This document shows, in pieces, positions 11,511 through 24,018 of a stretch of 64,000 nucleotides of DNA. Each line of letters opens with the position of its first letter. Positions within the stretch are counted from its first letter, which is position 1. The notes under the pieces were generated by a model. That model saw only the letters and a program-made list of their open reading frames with translations. It had not been told where the DNA came from and did no database searches. Position numbers and translations under genes: made by a program. Origin of the DNA: Hymenopus coronatus (Eukaryota > Arthropoda > Insecta > Mantodea > Hymenopodidae); NCBI GenBank assembly GCA_030762935.1, contig CM060890.1, forward strand, positions 61,506,765-61,570,764. The letters are read 5' to 3'.

Positions 11511-12054
11511 CTTTTTACATTAGCTCTGCTGTTTCCTACTTTGTTGGCATTGTGTATGTTTTCAATTTACTCGCGAATGACACCATGTCGTGTTAACTCT
11601 AAACTACCTTTATACCTAATTTTCGTTGTGAATAGTCCTTATATCCTCAAACATGTTAGCATATGCTTAAGCTGCAACTGCCAGTACCATCCCTTCTTTA
11701 GCAGGAGCTAAGAAGCGACTGCTGCCAGGCCGGGTTGTTAATCTCTAACTAAGCTCTCGTCTGATTACTGATTGCTTATTAGCACTCAATATCCCTTCTA
11801 AAGAAGGAAGGTTTCTCTCTCCCTGCAGGATAATGTTCTAATTAAAGCCATTCTGCTAGCTTAACATTTCATCGTTATTTTGTTTAACAGCTGGATAGTT
11901 TCCTCACAAAAGTGGATCGTGGTACAAGAGGATTTCTCTTAGAAGTGGCATTCTGAAGGAATGTTTATAGTAGTGCGAGAAGCGTGACTACGACGATCCT
12001 TACATCTTCGTATCGTTAAAAACACAAAGCCAAGGTGCTCTCTTTAAAGTGATG

Positions 12055-12466
12055 TATCAGTAAAATTTGACTAAAACTTGATAAAAATGACCTTAATTCT
12101 AAACTTTAAGAAAACAATTTCACTTTTCACATTCAGCGCATTTAAATTGCCAATAAACTGATGCTATAGACAGGCAGGAGCATGCTTTATGCTATCAGTG
12201 AAATTTGGCTAAAACATGATAAAAATGGCATAAATTCTTAACTTTAAGAAATTAATTTAAACTTTCTCGCATTAAAATTGCCAAATAACTACAGATCTAA
12301 AAGCATAGGAACATGCTTATGCTTATGTTATCAGTGAAATTTGATCAAAACTTGATAAAAAGGCATTAATTCTAAACTTTAAGGAAATAATTTCATTTTT
12401 CTCATTTAGCGCATTTAAATTGCCAAATAATCGATGTTTTGGACAGGCTGGAGCATGCGTATTAAT
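12055..12466 (+). repeat. Three-unit tandem array, period 136-138 bp
   Basis: Units start with 'tatcagtgaaatttg' at 12055, 12193 and 12329. Each contains 'ctaaaacttgataaaaatg', 'ttctaaactttaag', 'catttaaattgccaa' and ends near 'aggagcatgc'. Units are imperfect, so the array is not newly amplified. It ends 30 bp before FB-rep copy 4. It could be a small satellite seed or the internal repeats of a decayed element. Confidence 0.88.
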
Positions 12467-12495
12467 AGGCACTCTAAATTTAAATGTCATTTTTT

Positions 12496-13235
12496 CTTTC
12501 TCTACGCATACTGTTTTCATAGTTTATAGAGAAGGTATTGCACTCCGCCCAAGAATTCGATACCGAGATTTGATCGGAAATATATGTTTTTCTATCCCTG
12601 TATAAAAAAAGCATTTTTAGAAAAAGGGCTGTGTGTCAGTGAGTCTGTGAACACGATAACTCAAAAATGAAAAGTCGGTAAAATACCAAACTTAGTATTT
12701 AAATTAGTATCTTCCAGGGATGCGACACTAAGATTTTGAGCAAAATCTCCCCACCCCAAACTATCCTTTATTTGGAAAAAATTTCGAAAATTTAGATTCT
12801 CTCAAAAATGGCTCTATGATTTTGATTAAAATACCGTATATTAAAGATATTTATATGACAAATGAATTGTATATCTAGAATTTTGTGGGAATAGCTTCTA
12901 AACACATCTTTATTCTGAATGCATTTTGGTAGCTGGCAAACCGTAAGAGTTAGATAAAAACTTACTACACACAAAATGTAGCTCACGTTAAAACACACAA
13001 TTTATATCACATACGTCTTTTTCGTGGAATTGACAATTTCTGAGATATTCCTTGTTATTTGTTTCAAATTTAAAACACTTAAAACCTGGTATAGAAATGG
13101 AGTTCAACATTTTTCATTTTTTTTAAATACAGGGGACCCTAAAACGTGTATTTCTGGTGAAATCTTGATATCAAATTTTTGGGTGGAATGTAATACCTTC
13201 TCTATACACTATGCTTATAGTATATGTAGAGAAAC
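12496..13235 (+). mobile_element. FB-rep copy 4, composite with L ends at both sides
   Basis: From 12496 it reads as a forward copy (ctttctctacgcata..., gataccgagatttgatcgga, internal palindrome, middle block). At about 13130 it switches to an inverted L-end block (gggaccctaaaacgtgtatt ... ataccttctctatacact ... gtagagaaac). The result is an element bounded by two inverted L ends of about 100 bp. This is fold-back architecture, unlike the normal L...R arrangement. Confidence 0.85.
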
Positions 13236-14559
13236 TAAAAATGCATTACGTGGTTCAATTTTATTAGGATAATGAATTTATTGGATGAAAAATTATATTT
13301 AAATTGCTATGTAAGCTACAATTTTGATACATGGCAAAATATCAAATATTATTGTGTGCAATAACTGCTATAAATTACAATAACATAGGTATTTTAGATA
13401 CTGGAGATTTTTCAAATTTTACAGATACATCCATTTAAGGGATAGTGGAACATTATCTATTTCTTTAAATTTTGCTTGAGAATTGGTACAATTAGTAAAA
13501 TTACTTTAAATGAGTAAATGACTACAAAACCTCAATGCTCTCGCTTAAATAATTTCTCAGATAATGCAATTAAATACTTTTAATTAACCGAAAAAATCAA
13601 ATTTCTAAACCTCCCTTGCGGAATTACTTGCCACAAAATTATAATAGTGATATTTTCAAACACCTTAGTGCTGTGAAATAGATATTTAGAAATGATCGTA
13701 TAATGCGAGTTTTTAAGACGTGAGTGACGAGCATCCGAAAATTCACGTGCGTCCCAATAACCATTATATGATATTAGCACACAATTGTTTTTCTACATTA
13801 GATTTAATACATATTTAACACAATATTATTAAATATTTAGATACATACAAAAGAGAATAAAATCTGATAAGTCAATTTCTCAATACTTATTTTAGATACG
13901 CTTTGATAACAAGTGAATATCGATTCAAGACCACAGGTATCGATTTTACAAGATGCAGACAGAAATGTTTATTATGAATCTGAAGGGATGAAGTTAGTTC
14001 GGTACTTCCTGATATCCTGGAGGAAGTGAGTAATGTAAGCAAAAATGTACGAAAAGTTCATAGTGGTTGAAAATCCACAACAGTAGCTAAAGGGTATATA
14101 GATGAATCTCCTGAAAATAAACTAAAGATCTCTAATACTATTCTTAATTATAAGAAACATAAACATTCGGAAAAAATATAAGTTCACCCTCCACTTCAAC
14201 AAAGTTTTATAAGGAATCATTAACTTTCCAAATTGCACAAAACAAAATGTGTATATTTACAAGGCAAGATAAGTCAGAATTTGTGTTTTTAAAGTCTTTA
14301 ATACTAAATGTTTGTAAAATGTGAAGATTAATTTATTATAATTTCATTGTAAAGAATAAAAACAGCTAAACAAAGTTAGTATTAAGTCATACTATTGAAA
14401 AATATTGTTTTTCAGAAGCGGTGAAAAGGACAGCGCAGAAATCTGGATTTCATTTCGATACAGATTTCTCATGACAAATAAACACACTTAAGTAATATGT
14501 GGCTCAATTGCTCTGTATTTGACGTGAGCAGATATCCCTCCTTGGGTTAAAACAGCTGC
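13236..14559. other. AT-rich stretch with no recognised feature
   Basis: Only short chance frames are seen. A 66-codon minus frame at 13580-13780 has no recognisable motif. Confidence 0.4.
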
Positions 14560-14825
14560 AGAATTCAACGCGGCTGTTTCAAGCTAAAACCATCCAGTAG
14601 CCAAGCGGAGTGAGTTACTTTCCTTTTACCTCTCTCAAAGAGTGCGATTCCCTCACTGCCCCTGCTGGTAAACAAGATGGGTAAAGCAAAGATCGCTTTC
14701 TCCACCCCTCCACTGGAGAGCTTTAATTTGAAATAGCCCCGATGTATTCTGAAGTTCTTTTAACACACAAAGGGATATCTATACACGTCAAATGCGGTGC
14801 AGGTGAGCCATGTGGTATAGAAGTC
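14560..14825 (+). repeat. S9 dispersed repeat, longest copy
   Basis: Landmarks are 'gcagaattcaacgcggctgt', 'ccctgctggtaaacaagatg', 'aagatcgctttctccacccc' and 'cacgtcaaatgcggtgcagg' ending 'catgtggtat'. The same order occurs at 53095-53350, and the 3' part at 10520-10610. No tRNA A or B box is obvious, so the retroposon class is undetermined. Confidence 0.55.
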
Positions 14826-15009
14826 GAAAAATATGTATAAAGATTTTATTTTAATATTATTTAGTGGCAGAGAAATATTTTTTTTTGTATTTATTAAGAT
14901 GTTAGTGAGATTATCATACATAGGTATCCGACCCACATCTTCATTTCTTATCGGATATACCACCGTTTATAGACTCGTTTTTGGATTACATACAACAAAT
15001 ATGATGTGC

Positions 15010-15821
15010 TCCATTCATATGACTTTCTTCTGTCTACTTCACGATCATCGAGATAAACATTAGTAGAAATTGTCTGAATTACATGCTTTCTTGTAAGTAG
15101 AAGGAAAATAGCGGAATATATTAGGTTAAAAGGATAGTCAAATCTTTTAAAATCCGGATGCCATGTGGATGAAATCCGTTTCTATGCACAGCCAGACATT
15201 TACAACTTTCCGTATGAAAGAAGTTTAAGAATTTTAAATCTGAAAGAAATAACAAGGAATATCTCAGAAATGGTAAATTCCACGAGAAAACATAAATACC
15301 TAAACTATGTGTTTTAACGTGATTTACATTTTTTATAGTAAGTTTTGTCTATCTCCTACAGTTTACCGGTGGCACGAAATTCAGCAAAATTCATTCAAAA
15401 TAAAGAGGTTTTTAAAGAATATTCCCAGAAAGTTCAAGATAAATGTCTTATTTGCCATATAAATAGTTTTAATATATGGTATTTTAATCAAAATCGTTAG
15501 ATCCATTTTTGAGGGAATCAAAATTCTCGAAATTTTTTCCATGCAAAGGGTAGTTTGGGGTGGAAGATTTTTCTTCAAATCTTAGTGTCGTATCCCTGGA
15601 AGATACAAAACTTAAATACTAAGTTTGGTATTTTATCGACTTTTGGTTTTTGAGTTATCCTGTTCAGACACAAGACACACAAACACACACACGAAACTTT
15701 TTCTAAAACTGCTTTTTTTCAATACAGGAGATTCTAAAACGTGCATTTCCAATGAAATCTTGGTATCGAATTTTTGTGTGGAATGCAATACCTTCTCTGT
15801 ACATAGCACTTGTAGAGAAAG
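15010..15821 (-). mobile_element. FB-rep copy 5 (R end left, L end right)
   Basis: It starts with the R terminus (atgtgctccattcatatgac) and keeps the internal palindrome region (15605-15640). It ends with an L end (ccttctctgtacatagcact) that has lost several bases of its palindrome before gtagagaaag. The microsatellite is a short CA tract (15668-15692). Confidence 0.87.
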
Positions 15822-16614
15822 TAAAAATGATACCGATTGGTGAAGGGTTGAAAACTTACATAAAGGAAAACTATTGCGATCCGGGAAAGGCTCACTCATT
15901 TTGTTAACGTCGGTGCGCTCTTTGAAAAGATGAATTTTCTCGTTATTTGTTATTTTTATATTCATTTTCAAACTATTATTCCTAACAAAATATCAAGATT
16001 TGCAATGACATTAACCAGAAAATAGTTTGCACCCACAGTACATTTGGGTGTTGATTAATGAAGAGAAAGTTCCTCTTAATTTACTACTTCTAAATGGCTA
16101 AGGGACATTAATAAATCTATACGAACAATGAAGTGGCAGAAAGAAAATAATGCTAACTAGACGTAAACAGACTACAATAAAACTGAATAAATGTACGCTG
16201 CTGCTATAAAGCTTTCTTAATAAAAACGGTCCAGATTTTCACTTGTTTTGGAAGTCTGCTTTATAACATTCTTCTCTCCAAACTTTAATTAAATTGCTAT
16301 TCAACCAAGAAACATTAATCTTCACTCATAGTTGCTTGTCGTCTTCCAAAGTTGTTTACGATTTATTGTATAAAGTTTAACCGTAACATTACACTGCCAG
16401 CAAGTTATAAGGAGCCAGCATTTCCATTGTTCTCAGATTTCGGTTCCAGAGAAGTGAATTGAAATAGGATTCTTCTACGCCTAAGTTAGATAAATAAAAC
16501 CTGATACTTTCCTTGCTCTCTGAATGTACTCAGCTGTGTTTATTTCCAGTTATTTTTGTTCAAATGAGTTAAAGAAAGGATAAGTTGAATCAAATTACTT
16601 TTTTCAAGTAGGAT

Positions 16615-16760
16615 GACTAGGACAGTAACGTCTGTGACCCGACTCCAGGGGTCAAAGTTCAAATCCCGTGGGCCGACGAAACTGCTGGGATTTTAACATG
16701 ACTTACCTCAGTAGCCAAAGTAAATGCAGCCTTGGATATATATAATACCCCGACTCAAAG
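16615..16760 (+). mobile_element. tRNA-derived SINE, family S5
   Basis: It has an A-box-like TAGGACAGTAACG and a clear B box AGTTCAAATCCC about 40 bases later. A body 'ccgacgaaactgctgggatt' follows, ending in a TA-rich tail (tatatataat). The 5' third recurs at 1218-1305. Confidence 0.6.
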
Positions 16761-17131
16761 TTCTCCCTACAGTCTTAAGCTGGTAGCAGCGACTGTGCTA
16801 CCATCTATGCACATACAGGAAGAATGTTGCCTTAACGTCATCTGCTTGTTGCAGAGCAAAGTTCATAGTATGGTTTTGGAGATGTGGTCTCAAAGAGCTG
16901 GATGAACTCTGTCATCTCACTACAAATGGTGATAATGACTGGACTAAGACAGTGGCACCTTATAGCCATCTACTTGGAAGGAAATGAAAATAGCATGTTC
17001 CTGGAATTGTCTTAGAAGGTACACGCCTTCATAGATGCATCTTAGGGAACAGATACTTCGCGATATGACCTAGAAGTTAGGCCGATGTAAAATAAATAGA
17101 TATTTAATATCTAAAAATAAAACTATGAGGT

Positions 17132-17858
17132 ACTCCATTCACATGATTTTTACTACATCTCTATAACAAATTATTGTTAATAAGCTTATTCTTCTATCTA
17201 TTTAATGATCAAACATTCAGACACAGCCTTATTACTTAGTTCCTTTATAAGCAGAAAGGAAATAGGGGAATACACTAAACTAAACCAAAAAGCAAATGTT
17301 TTAAAATGTGGCTGCAATGGGATTGAAATGTTTCAAGTTCCTGTATGAGAAAACCCTAAGTATTTTAAAACTGAAATCAATAACAAGGAATATCTATAAA
17401 TCGGCCAACTCTACGAAAAAATGTATATGACATAAATGGTGTGTTTTATCGTGATCTACTTTCCCAGAAAATTCAAAATCTACATTTAATTTGGCATTTA
17501 ATTATCTCAAATATAAGAAATTTTAATCAAAATCGTTAGAGGCATTTTTGAGAAAATCAAATTGTTCGAAATTTTTTCCACGTAAGGGGTAGTTTGGGGT
17601 GGGGGATTTTATTACATATCTTCTCGTCGCATCGTGTTTGGTATTTAACGGTCTTTTCGCTTTTGAGATATGCTGTCCACACACACACACACACACACAC
17701 ATACACATGGACCTGTTTCCAGAAATTATTATTTTTTTTTTTTTTTTGGATTCAAGGGGACCCAAAACGTGTACTTACGGTGAAATCCCGGTACCGAATT
17801 TTTGAATGCATTACAATACCTCCTCTATACACTATGTACATAGTACGTATAGAGTAAG
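17132..17858 (-). mobile_element. FB-rep copy 6 (R end left, L end right)
   Basis: The R terminus is 'gtactccattcacatgattt' and the L terminus is 'cactatgtacatagtacgta'. A (CA)n tract lies at 17678-17702. The palindrome of the L end is intact. An interior block is missing compared with the longest copies (about 17457-17462). Confidence 0.87.
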
Positions 17859-18080
17859 TAACAAAGAAAATGACATGACTGCAAGGAAGTGGTTGTGACT
17901 AGCCTGATAAATTTCTTGTGCGACGTACTTTATTTACAAAATACTGTATTCTCGATACTAAATAAGATGTGGTATATCTAAACGAGCAATATTTCAAAAT
18001 ATGTAGAACCTACCCATGCACATATGAATTGCAATTTTCCAAAACCCTCTCTAAATGGGTCACATCATTCTTCTGCTTAA

Positions 18081-18640
18081 GGGACACTAGGAATGAAATT
18101 TTGACATCGGACAAAAAATTGAAAATAACTTTTCTTAGCAAATGATCCATGGAGTGTCAATATTTAGCGGTCTCCCTCTATCTTTGAGTTCTACAGCCAT
18201 TTAAAAATCTTTCAGCACACATGTTTTCTAGCATACAATTTCATAAAAGTTTTTCTTATCAAAACTACATTTTGACATCTAAAGAATGTTCCATGCGTCT
18301 TTTTTTTTTAAAATACGACTAAAATTTTCCAGAATGCGCAGAAGCATCTATTGAAATATTACAGGTGACAAAATTACCCTCACACCAATCGTAATTTAAT
18401 AATAAATCATTTATGACAATAGTATCAATTTTGGAGATTAACAGTTCACATAAAACAAATACACATATTTGGCGCGTGAAACATTTTAATAATGCAATTT
18501 ATTTAAATGAAATTTATGAAATTATTTATATCTCGTGAATTATTTATCCAATTCGAATGACATTTGGTATATATATGACAGTAAAATCACAATAATATTT
18601 CATAAAATATATACAAGAATACATACACATATATTTGTAA
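18081..18640 (+). repeat. Dispersed TIR-like repeat, copy A (partner of 49002-49650)
   Basis: It begins GGGACACTAGGAATGAA and aligns along about 550 bp with the 649-bp element at 49002-49650. Shared blocks are 'cagccatttaaa', 'tttcataaaagtttttct', 'aaaactacattttgac', 'aattttccagaatg' and 'atttatatctcg.gaa'. No matching inverted right terminus is found, so this copy is truncated at its right side. Its left TIR resembles the start 'ttaagggacattcg' at 57393. Confidence 0.65.
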
Positions 18641-19310
18641 TTTCCTTTAAAGAAAGAACCGTATAGCAGGTGCGGTCATGCAACTCGCAAAATCGGCCAA
18701 CATCACATAGATTGAAACGAACCGATAGATAAAAGAACAGACAATGATTACAGTAGCGGTTGGTGATTCTTAGATAAACAATACCGCTTGCTTCTACATA
18801 TAGTTTAGACTAGAGCAAAAGAATACAACAGTATTTTTATTTTAATAACGTTCTCTTACATTTGAATTCCTTTGCTAAAGTTACCTTCGTTATTTTCATA
18901 GATGTTTCTCACTCAAACGAAATTTGTATTCTGACTTGGCATAATTCATTTGAGAAAATAGTTGCTCACACAAATATTTACAAGCAAACATAGGCAAAAT
19001 TTTAACTGAAAAGAATCTTAATTGTGTATATTTTGGAATTGAGAACTATATAAATAGATCGGCATCATATTTACCTAAGCAAAAATAATCTAAAAAGTAT
19101 CCTTGCATATCCAGGGTTACTCTTGTAGGTTCGGTATGCATAGGATTTACAAAAAGTCCAATTCATTTTTCTAAAAATCGTTAATTCTTTATATTTTCTG
19201 GTAAGAAAATCTTCTCTTTAAATTATTTGTTTTCAATTATATTTTGGAAAGATTCCAAAGAGGGGACTGTGACTAATTCGGTTCCATCTCTACGATAAAT
19301 ATTTTATACT
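18641..19310. other. Unassigned AT-rich stretch
   Basis: No gene, RNA or repeat is recognised. It lies between the TIR-like repeat and the retroelement-like 3' end. Confidence 0.4.
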
Positions 19311-19336
19311 TTGCTGACTTTCTTATTCGTTACACT

Positions 19337-19640
19337 CATTTATTTATTTATTTATTTACTACATTTCAATAGGACTTAAGTCCCAATTATAGAATGTTAC
19401 TGTCAAACACGATGGCCAAATATTTATTATACTGACTAGTATCTTCCATGACGACTTTTCTGTCGTGGCCCTTCACTGTCAAATAGTCTAGCCATGCATG
19501 ACGCATACACGGAACTTCCGCACCGGGGTCTTCTGTCGTATGCGGGAAGGTCAAGAACCACTTTGGTTCCCGAACTGGCAAATGTCCATGCCTGGAGTAA
19601 AATGACTGGTTAGATTCTCCTCCTTTATAAAGATCAGGGA
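19337..19640 (-). mobile_element. Probable 3' end of a retroelement with a (TAAA)n tail
   Basis: On the minus strand a GC-richer block with an open 64-codon frame (19387-19581) ends 'acattctataattgggactt' and is followed by (TAAA)5-6. That is the tail style of several non-LTR and SINE families. The peptide itself is not recognised with confidence. The call rests on the composition contrast and the tail. Confidence 0.4.
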
Positions 19641-21900
19641 CCGATTCTAGTATGCAAATATAATGTTTATCGATTCTGCACTAAGCTAACTTCTTTTGGT
19701 GACGTATGCTCTTCGTGAATGAATTAAACACATTGATGTTGGAATTAATAATAGTCAATAAAAGTTTTAATCAATGAACTGATGTGTTTATAATATCTAA
19801 TGAAGGAACAACAACTATAAATAAATTGTATCACTTTCAATTAAAGAGTTTAATAATTACTCCCCCTCTATATTTCTGTGGCTGTGTCTCTTTCTACTTT
19901 GCTCTATATAAATATATGTGATGGATCAACGAGTAAATAAAATGTTTGCATAGGTTACAAATATTACCACTCGTTCATATTTGTAAGCGAACTTTATAGA
20001 TATTCAACTAAAGGAGTGAACAGATTTAATTCTGAATTACAGCATTGGGTTACTTCTGTATCCATATTATATTGCACCACTTTTGACAGCTGGAAAATAC
20101 ATTTTAAATACTGCCACTGCAAAACGTGTTAAAGAATCGGTTTAAAAATAACTTTTCTTAATCATATTGAGGTGTTATAGTTTCACCAATAAGAAATAAG
20201 CTTATAATTTGGAAGGATCTTAGCTACTATTATGAGGTCTCTTTTCATTTAACAGAAGGCTGAGGTTACTTTTATCGATTTCAGAGAATAGGAACTTCAT
20301 AGGAATTGTGAGAGATTGGTCACCATATGACACATATAAAAAATATAAAACTGCATGCACATAGCTTTAAATAATTAACAGTTTTCGTCTTTTTGTATTG
20401 TAGTTTTGGTAGTGTTATCTCTGGTGCTTGTTGATTATGAGCCAGTAGCAAAAAGAGCTTTTATGAAGGCGCTAGCAACAGTTGCCATGTTCCAAAACCA
20501 TGCAAGGCCATTGTTCGAAAGTGCGGTTATGTTGCCCTGACCAAATGCTGTAAACCAAAGTGAACATAACACTGGAATGCACACTGTAGCATTAGTCACC
20601 CTTGCGCCTCCCTTTTTGGTGGCTTGTTGCAAGTTTGGCAATGAATAACTTGTGGCGATCGTGGTATGCAACAACGATTTAGTCCAGAGGTTTCGCGGCT
20701 ATCACGCCTTTCACGAACTCATGGGCCGTGTGCACGTTATAACGTTAAATGACAGGATGATGTGGTTTCCAGTTTTTCGGCTTCCCCACACAGACTCTCC
20801 CACAATGACTCATTAATATTACAGGAAAACCAACCGATTTCCCTGTGTTATAAAGATTCCCCTCATTATGGGCAGCATGGCAAATTTGGGTCATTTAGGG
20901 GAACAAAAAGCCTTCGATGGTAAATGCGCTAGCTTTAATAGTTTCCGAATGCAGAGTGTTTCTCATAACATGTCCAAAACTGCTGCTGATACTATCGACA
21001 GACTTTTCTGGAAATATGGTTTTGAGGCTGAAATAAATAGCATGGTTTTATGGCAAAGATCATTATAATCATACACTACTAATTTTCCATGTTGTCCCTT
21101 GTGAAAATTGTTATAGATAACTCTGGCATATACCTTTAACGGTTAAGTTGCGGCCCTCTACTTCATTGAAAGGACTACAGGACTGAAAAATGACAGAAAA
21201 ATGATGACATTTATTATTTTTAGATATATACACATACTTATTCCCCAAAAAGTTCACTCAATGAATGACGATAAATGTTTTGAATTTTTAAAGGACTGGC
21301 GCAGGATTTAAGTGGCACGTGTGCTGACATTTACACGCACCCTTTTCCATTTAACCACTCTAATGTTTCATTTTCTCTTAATTGGATTATTTTAACCCCA
21401 TTTTTTACACATTCTGGTCAAACACGGTTCAAATCTTGTGTACGACTGCTTGGTGCTGGTATTTTGCGACATATCAGTGAACTATTACTATGTATTCAGT
21501 ATAAAATCATAAATGAGTAAAGAAATTCAAATAGATATCCAATTAAATGTATTTCAGCATTCTGTTATTGTTGTCTTATGTAATATGGTACAAAATGCTC
21601 CATTGTGCATGAAACTATTGTACTATTGCTACCTGAAAGCGTGGGCTTACTAGGTGGAAGGAATCAAATAAACAAAAGCCTTCCCATACAGCAATGATTG
21701 TCCTGATATAGGACAAGCCATTGTAACGGACGAAGTTATAAATATTAGATTTAGATAAAGATTTAATGAACTGAGAGCAAGAAGTGTAAATAGAAGTACA
21801 GATGCCAGCATAAATATTGCAAATTGTATAATTAAATTGTAGATCATATACATAGCAGTGTAGATGTAAATAGTGAATATATTTTAGTACATCAATTCTT
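19641..21900. other. Mostly unassigned; possible 5' flank of the Mutator-like element
   Basis: It contains a GC-richer block at 20430-20830. Within it, 20754-20790 resembles the body of the S8 SINE at 925-1085. An unrecognised 66-codon frame lies at 20868-21068. Part of this stretch may be the 5' region of the Mutator-like element that follows, but I cannot place its terminus. Confidence 0.35.
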
Positions 21901-21904
21901 CGAA

Positions 21905-23430
21905 GCAGCTCATGAGCAATGTGCAGTGTGGGGAATGTGACAAAGCTTCACTTACATTGCAGCTGAGAGAAAAAATGACTTTGCTGTTAAATTAGCTTTG
22001 AAGTGAATGTGGTTTCAGTCCAGGGAAAGCTTATTCCAGCCCTAGAGTAGAAAGACACAGATCTAAAAGACCTCCATTTGAGGTGACTAGAAACGTTCTT
22101 GATGCCTTTCCGAGATTGTGTGTGCACCATAGTGCGTTAGAAAAGTTTTGGTATGTAGTAGGCATATCTGGCATGGATTGTAGGACATTCACTAAACACA
22201 TGAAAACACTGGCTAAACATTGCAAAAAGTTAAAGGAAAATGCTTTACATCAATCAGGCAAATTGTCAGAAGAGCATATAAATCTTTAAATAGTGATTCA
22301 TATTTAAACAAAAACGCTATAGTTGATGATGCTGTAACTTTTTATGGATCCTGGCACAAGCGTGGATTTACATCCAATTACAATGCTGGAATGGTCATAG
22401 ATATTAAGACTGGATTGGTGCTAGACTGTACTGTAGTTTCCAAGTATTTTCTGTGTAAGGTCACATCTTCAAAATTAGTGGATAATACACCTGAATTCCA
22501 TGCTTGTTGGAGGAACACAAATCCAGTGTTGAGAGCAACAAAAAGTATGAAGGGTCATCAACAGCAATGGAGGCTTTTGCAGCAGATATATTGTGAATGC
22601 GGTGTGTTTTAGAGTGCATAATGCGCCATACTACAGCTGTGATGTCAGATGACGATTCCAAAACATTTACCCATTTAGTAAATGAAAATGTATATGGCAG
22701 TACAGTTGAACTAAATAAAGAAAAATGTGTTGCAAAAAGAATGGGCACTGGACTGCGACAAATGGTGGAAACCTGGAAGAAGAAGGGAGTAAAGCTAGGA
22801 GGGCGAGGAGCTGGGACATTTGACAAATTACTACATGCAAGCAATAGTATTCCTAGTATTCCCAAAATGAAGCACGCCATATATGCAACCTTCAGTCACC
22901 ATGTATCAACTGATGTAAAACCTCAGCATGGTAAGTGTCCTCAAGGTCTCACATCATGGCGTCTTATAATAAAAGCATCGCTGAGAGGAAACCACCTCAA
23001 AGCCACATCAAAATGCCAGTGAAACCAACAGAACAGATAGTCTGAAAAATAATGCCACTGGACCAGACATTAACATGTGATGAACTCTTATCCCGATGTG
23101 AACGTGGAGCTACGCAAAATGATAATGCAACGCTACAATCATTGCTCTTCCAAAAATGCCCCCTAATGATTTTTGTATCGCGCTTTTGGATAAAAATTGC
23201 ACCAGCTAATCCAATTGCAGAATTTAATATGGGATGTTCTTCAACAGAAGAATTGAAATTTGCTATGAACAGCAGCATATTCTCTACAGTGCAGGAAAAA
23301 CTTTTGAAGGCACGCGACAACCGTCGAGTTTACGCCAGTGCACGAGCATCATCATAAGGAAGAAAGCAGCTCTCCGCATGGGAAAAATTGTAAAAATGAA
23401 GAGAGAGACTACCAAACAAAAGAGGTAGGG
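21905..23430 (+). pseudogene. Mutator-like (MULE-type, PF20700-like) transposase, multiply frameshifted
   Basis: Four successive frame segments together resemble the Mutator-like transposase domain found in many arthropod and cnidarian proteins. The order is: an N-terminal Cys-containing segment (CGECDKASLTLQLREK, from 21923), then RPPFEVTRNVLDAFPRLCVHHSALEKF (22071 on), then GSWHKRGFTSNYNAG with VIDIKTG (22340-22412), then DDDSKTF (22642), KEKCVAKRMGTGLRQ (22717), and DVKPQHGKCPQG..SW (22912-22956). A C-terminal TQND...LFQKCP...FNMG block follows (23113-23233). Frames change near 22075, 22230-22290, 22540-22600 and 23020-23050. The residue before GSW, normally the first catalytic Asp of the family's DGTW/DGSW motif, is Tyr here. 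The copy cannot make an active enzyme. I could not find the element termini. Confidence 0.8.
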
Positions 23431-24018
23431 TGTGAAATATGCTGCAGGGAAATTTTTAGGACAATAACCTAACCTGAATTTTGAATTTGCATGTTTGTAA
23501 GAAAAAAAAGATTTTCCTCAACTTTACATTTTTTTGATTACTACTTGCTCCAGTCGCATTTATTTTTGTGCTATGCCTCTAGGACTTTTCCAATGTCCTG
23601 CATATATGCAACTTCAGATTCAGCTTTTGTTTACAAAATTTATAAATAAGTTCAGCTTAAAAAAAACAAAAGTATATACCAAAGAAGGTTAAGAAATGTT
23701 TTTTAATGTTTATCAAAAAAAAATATTTTCATAAACGTAATTCTGTTTTCTTTTTACCATAGACCGGAAATGTTTGTACAGAAACTACAGTTTGGAAAAT
23801 AATAAAAATATTGCAATATCTTAAATTTTGATAAGCATTGAGTACATTGAATATTAATTTAGTTTCGGATACTGAATAAATTAAATAATTCATTGCTTCT
23901 AAACTATAAAAGAAATAATGCTGAAACTTCGTGCGGTAGTTTACTGTATAAAAACATTTAAGTGCACAAAGTATAGCTTTAATAGCTATATAATACAGAA
24001 AATTGAAATTTCAGTCCA
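23431..24018. other. AT-rich stretch, presumed 3' region of the Mutator-like element
   Basis: Low-complexity A/T runs and no coding signal. I searched by eye for an inverted copy of the 18081 terminus here and found none. Confidence 0.35.

Noticed and set aside
12055..12466. CRISPR-like array
   Set aside because: Three imperfect 136-138 bp units with no short identical repeats separated by unique spacers. The setting is a eukaryotic repeat region.
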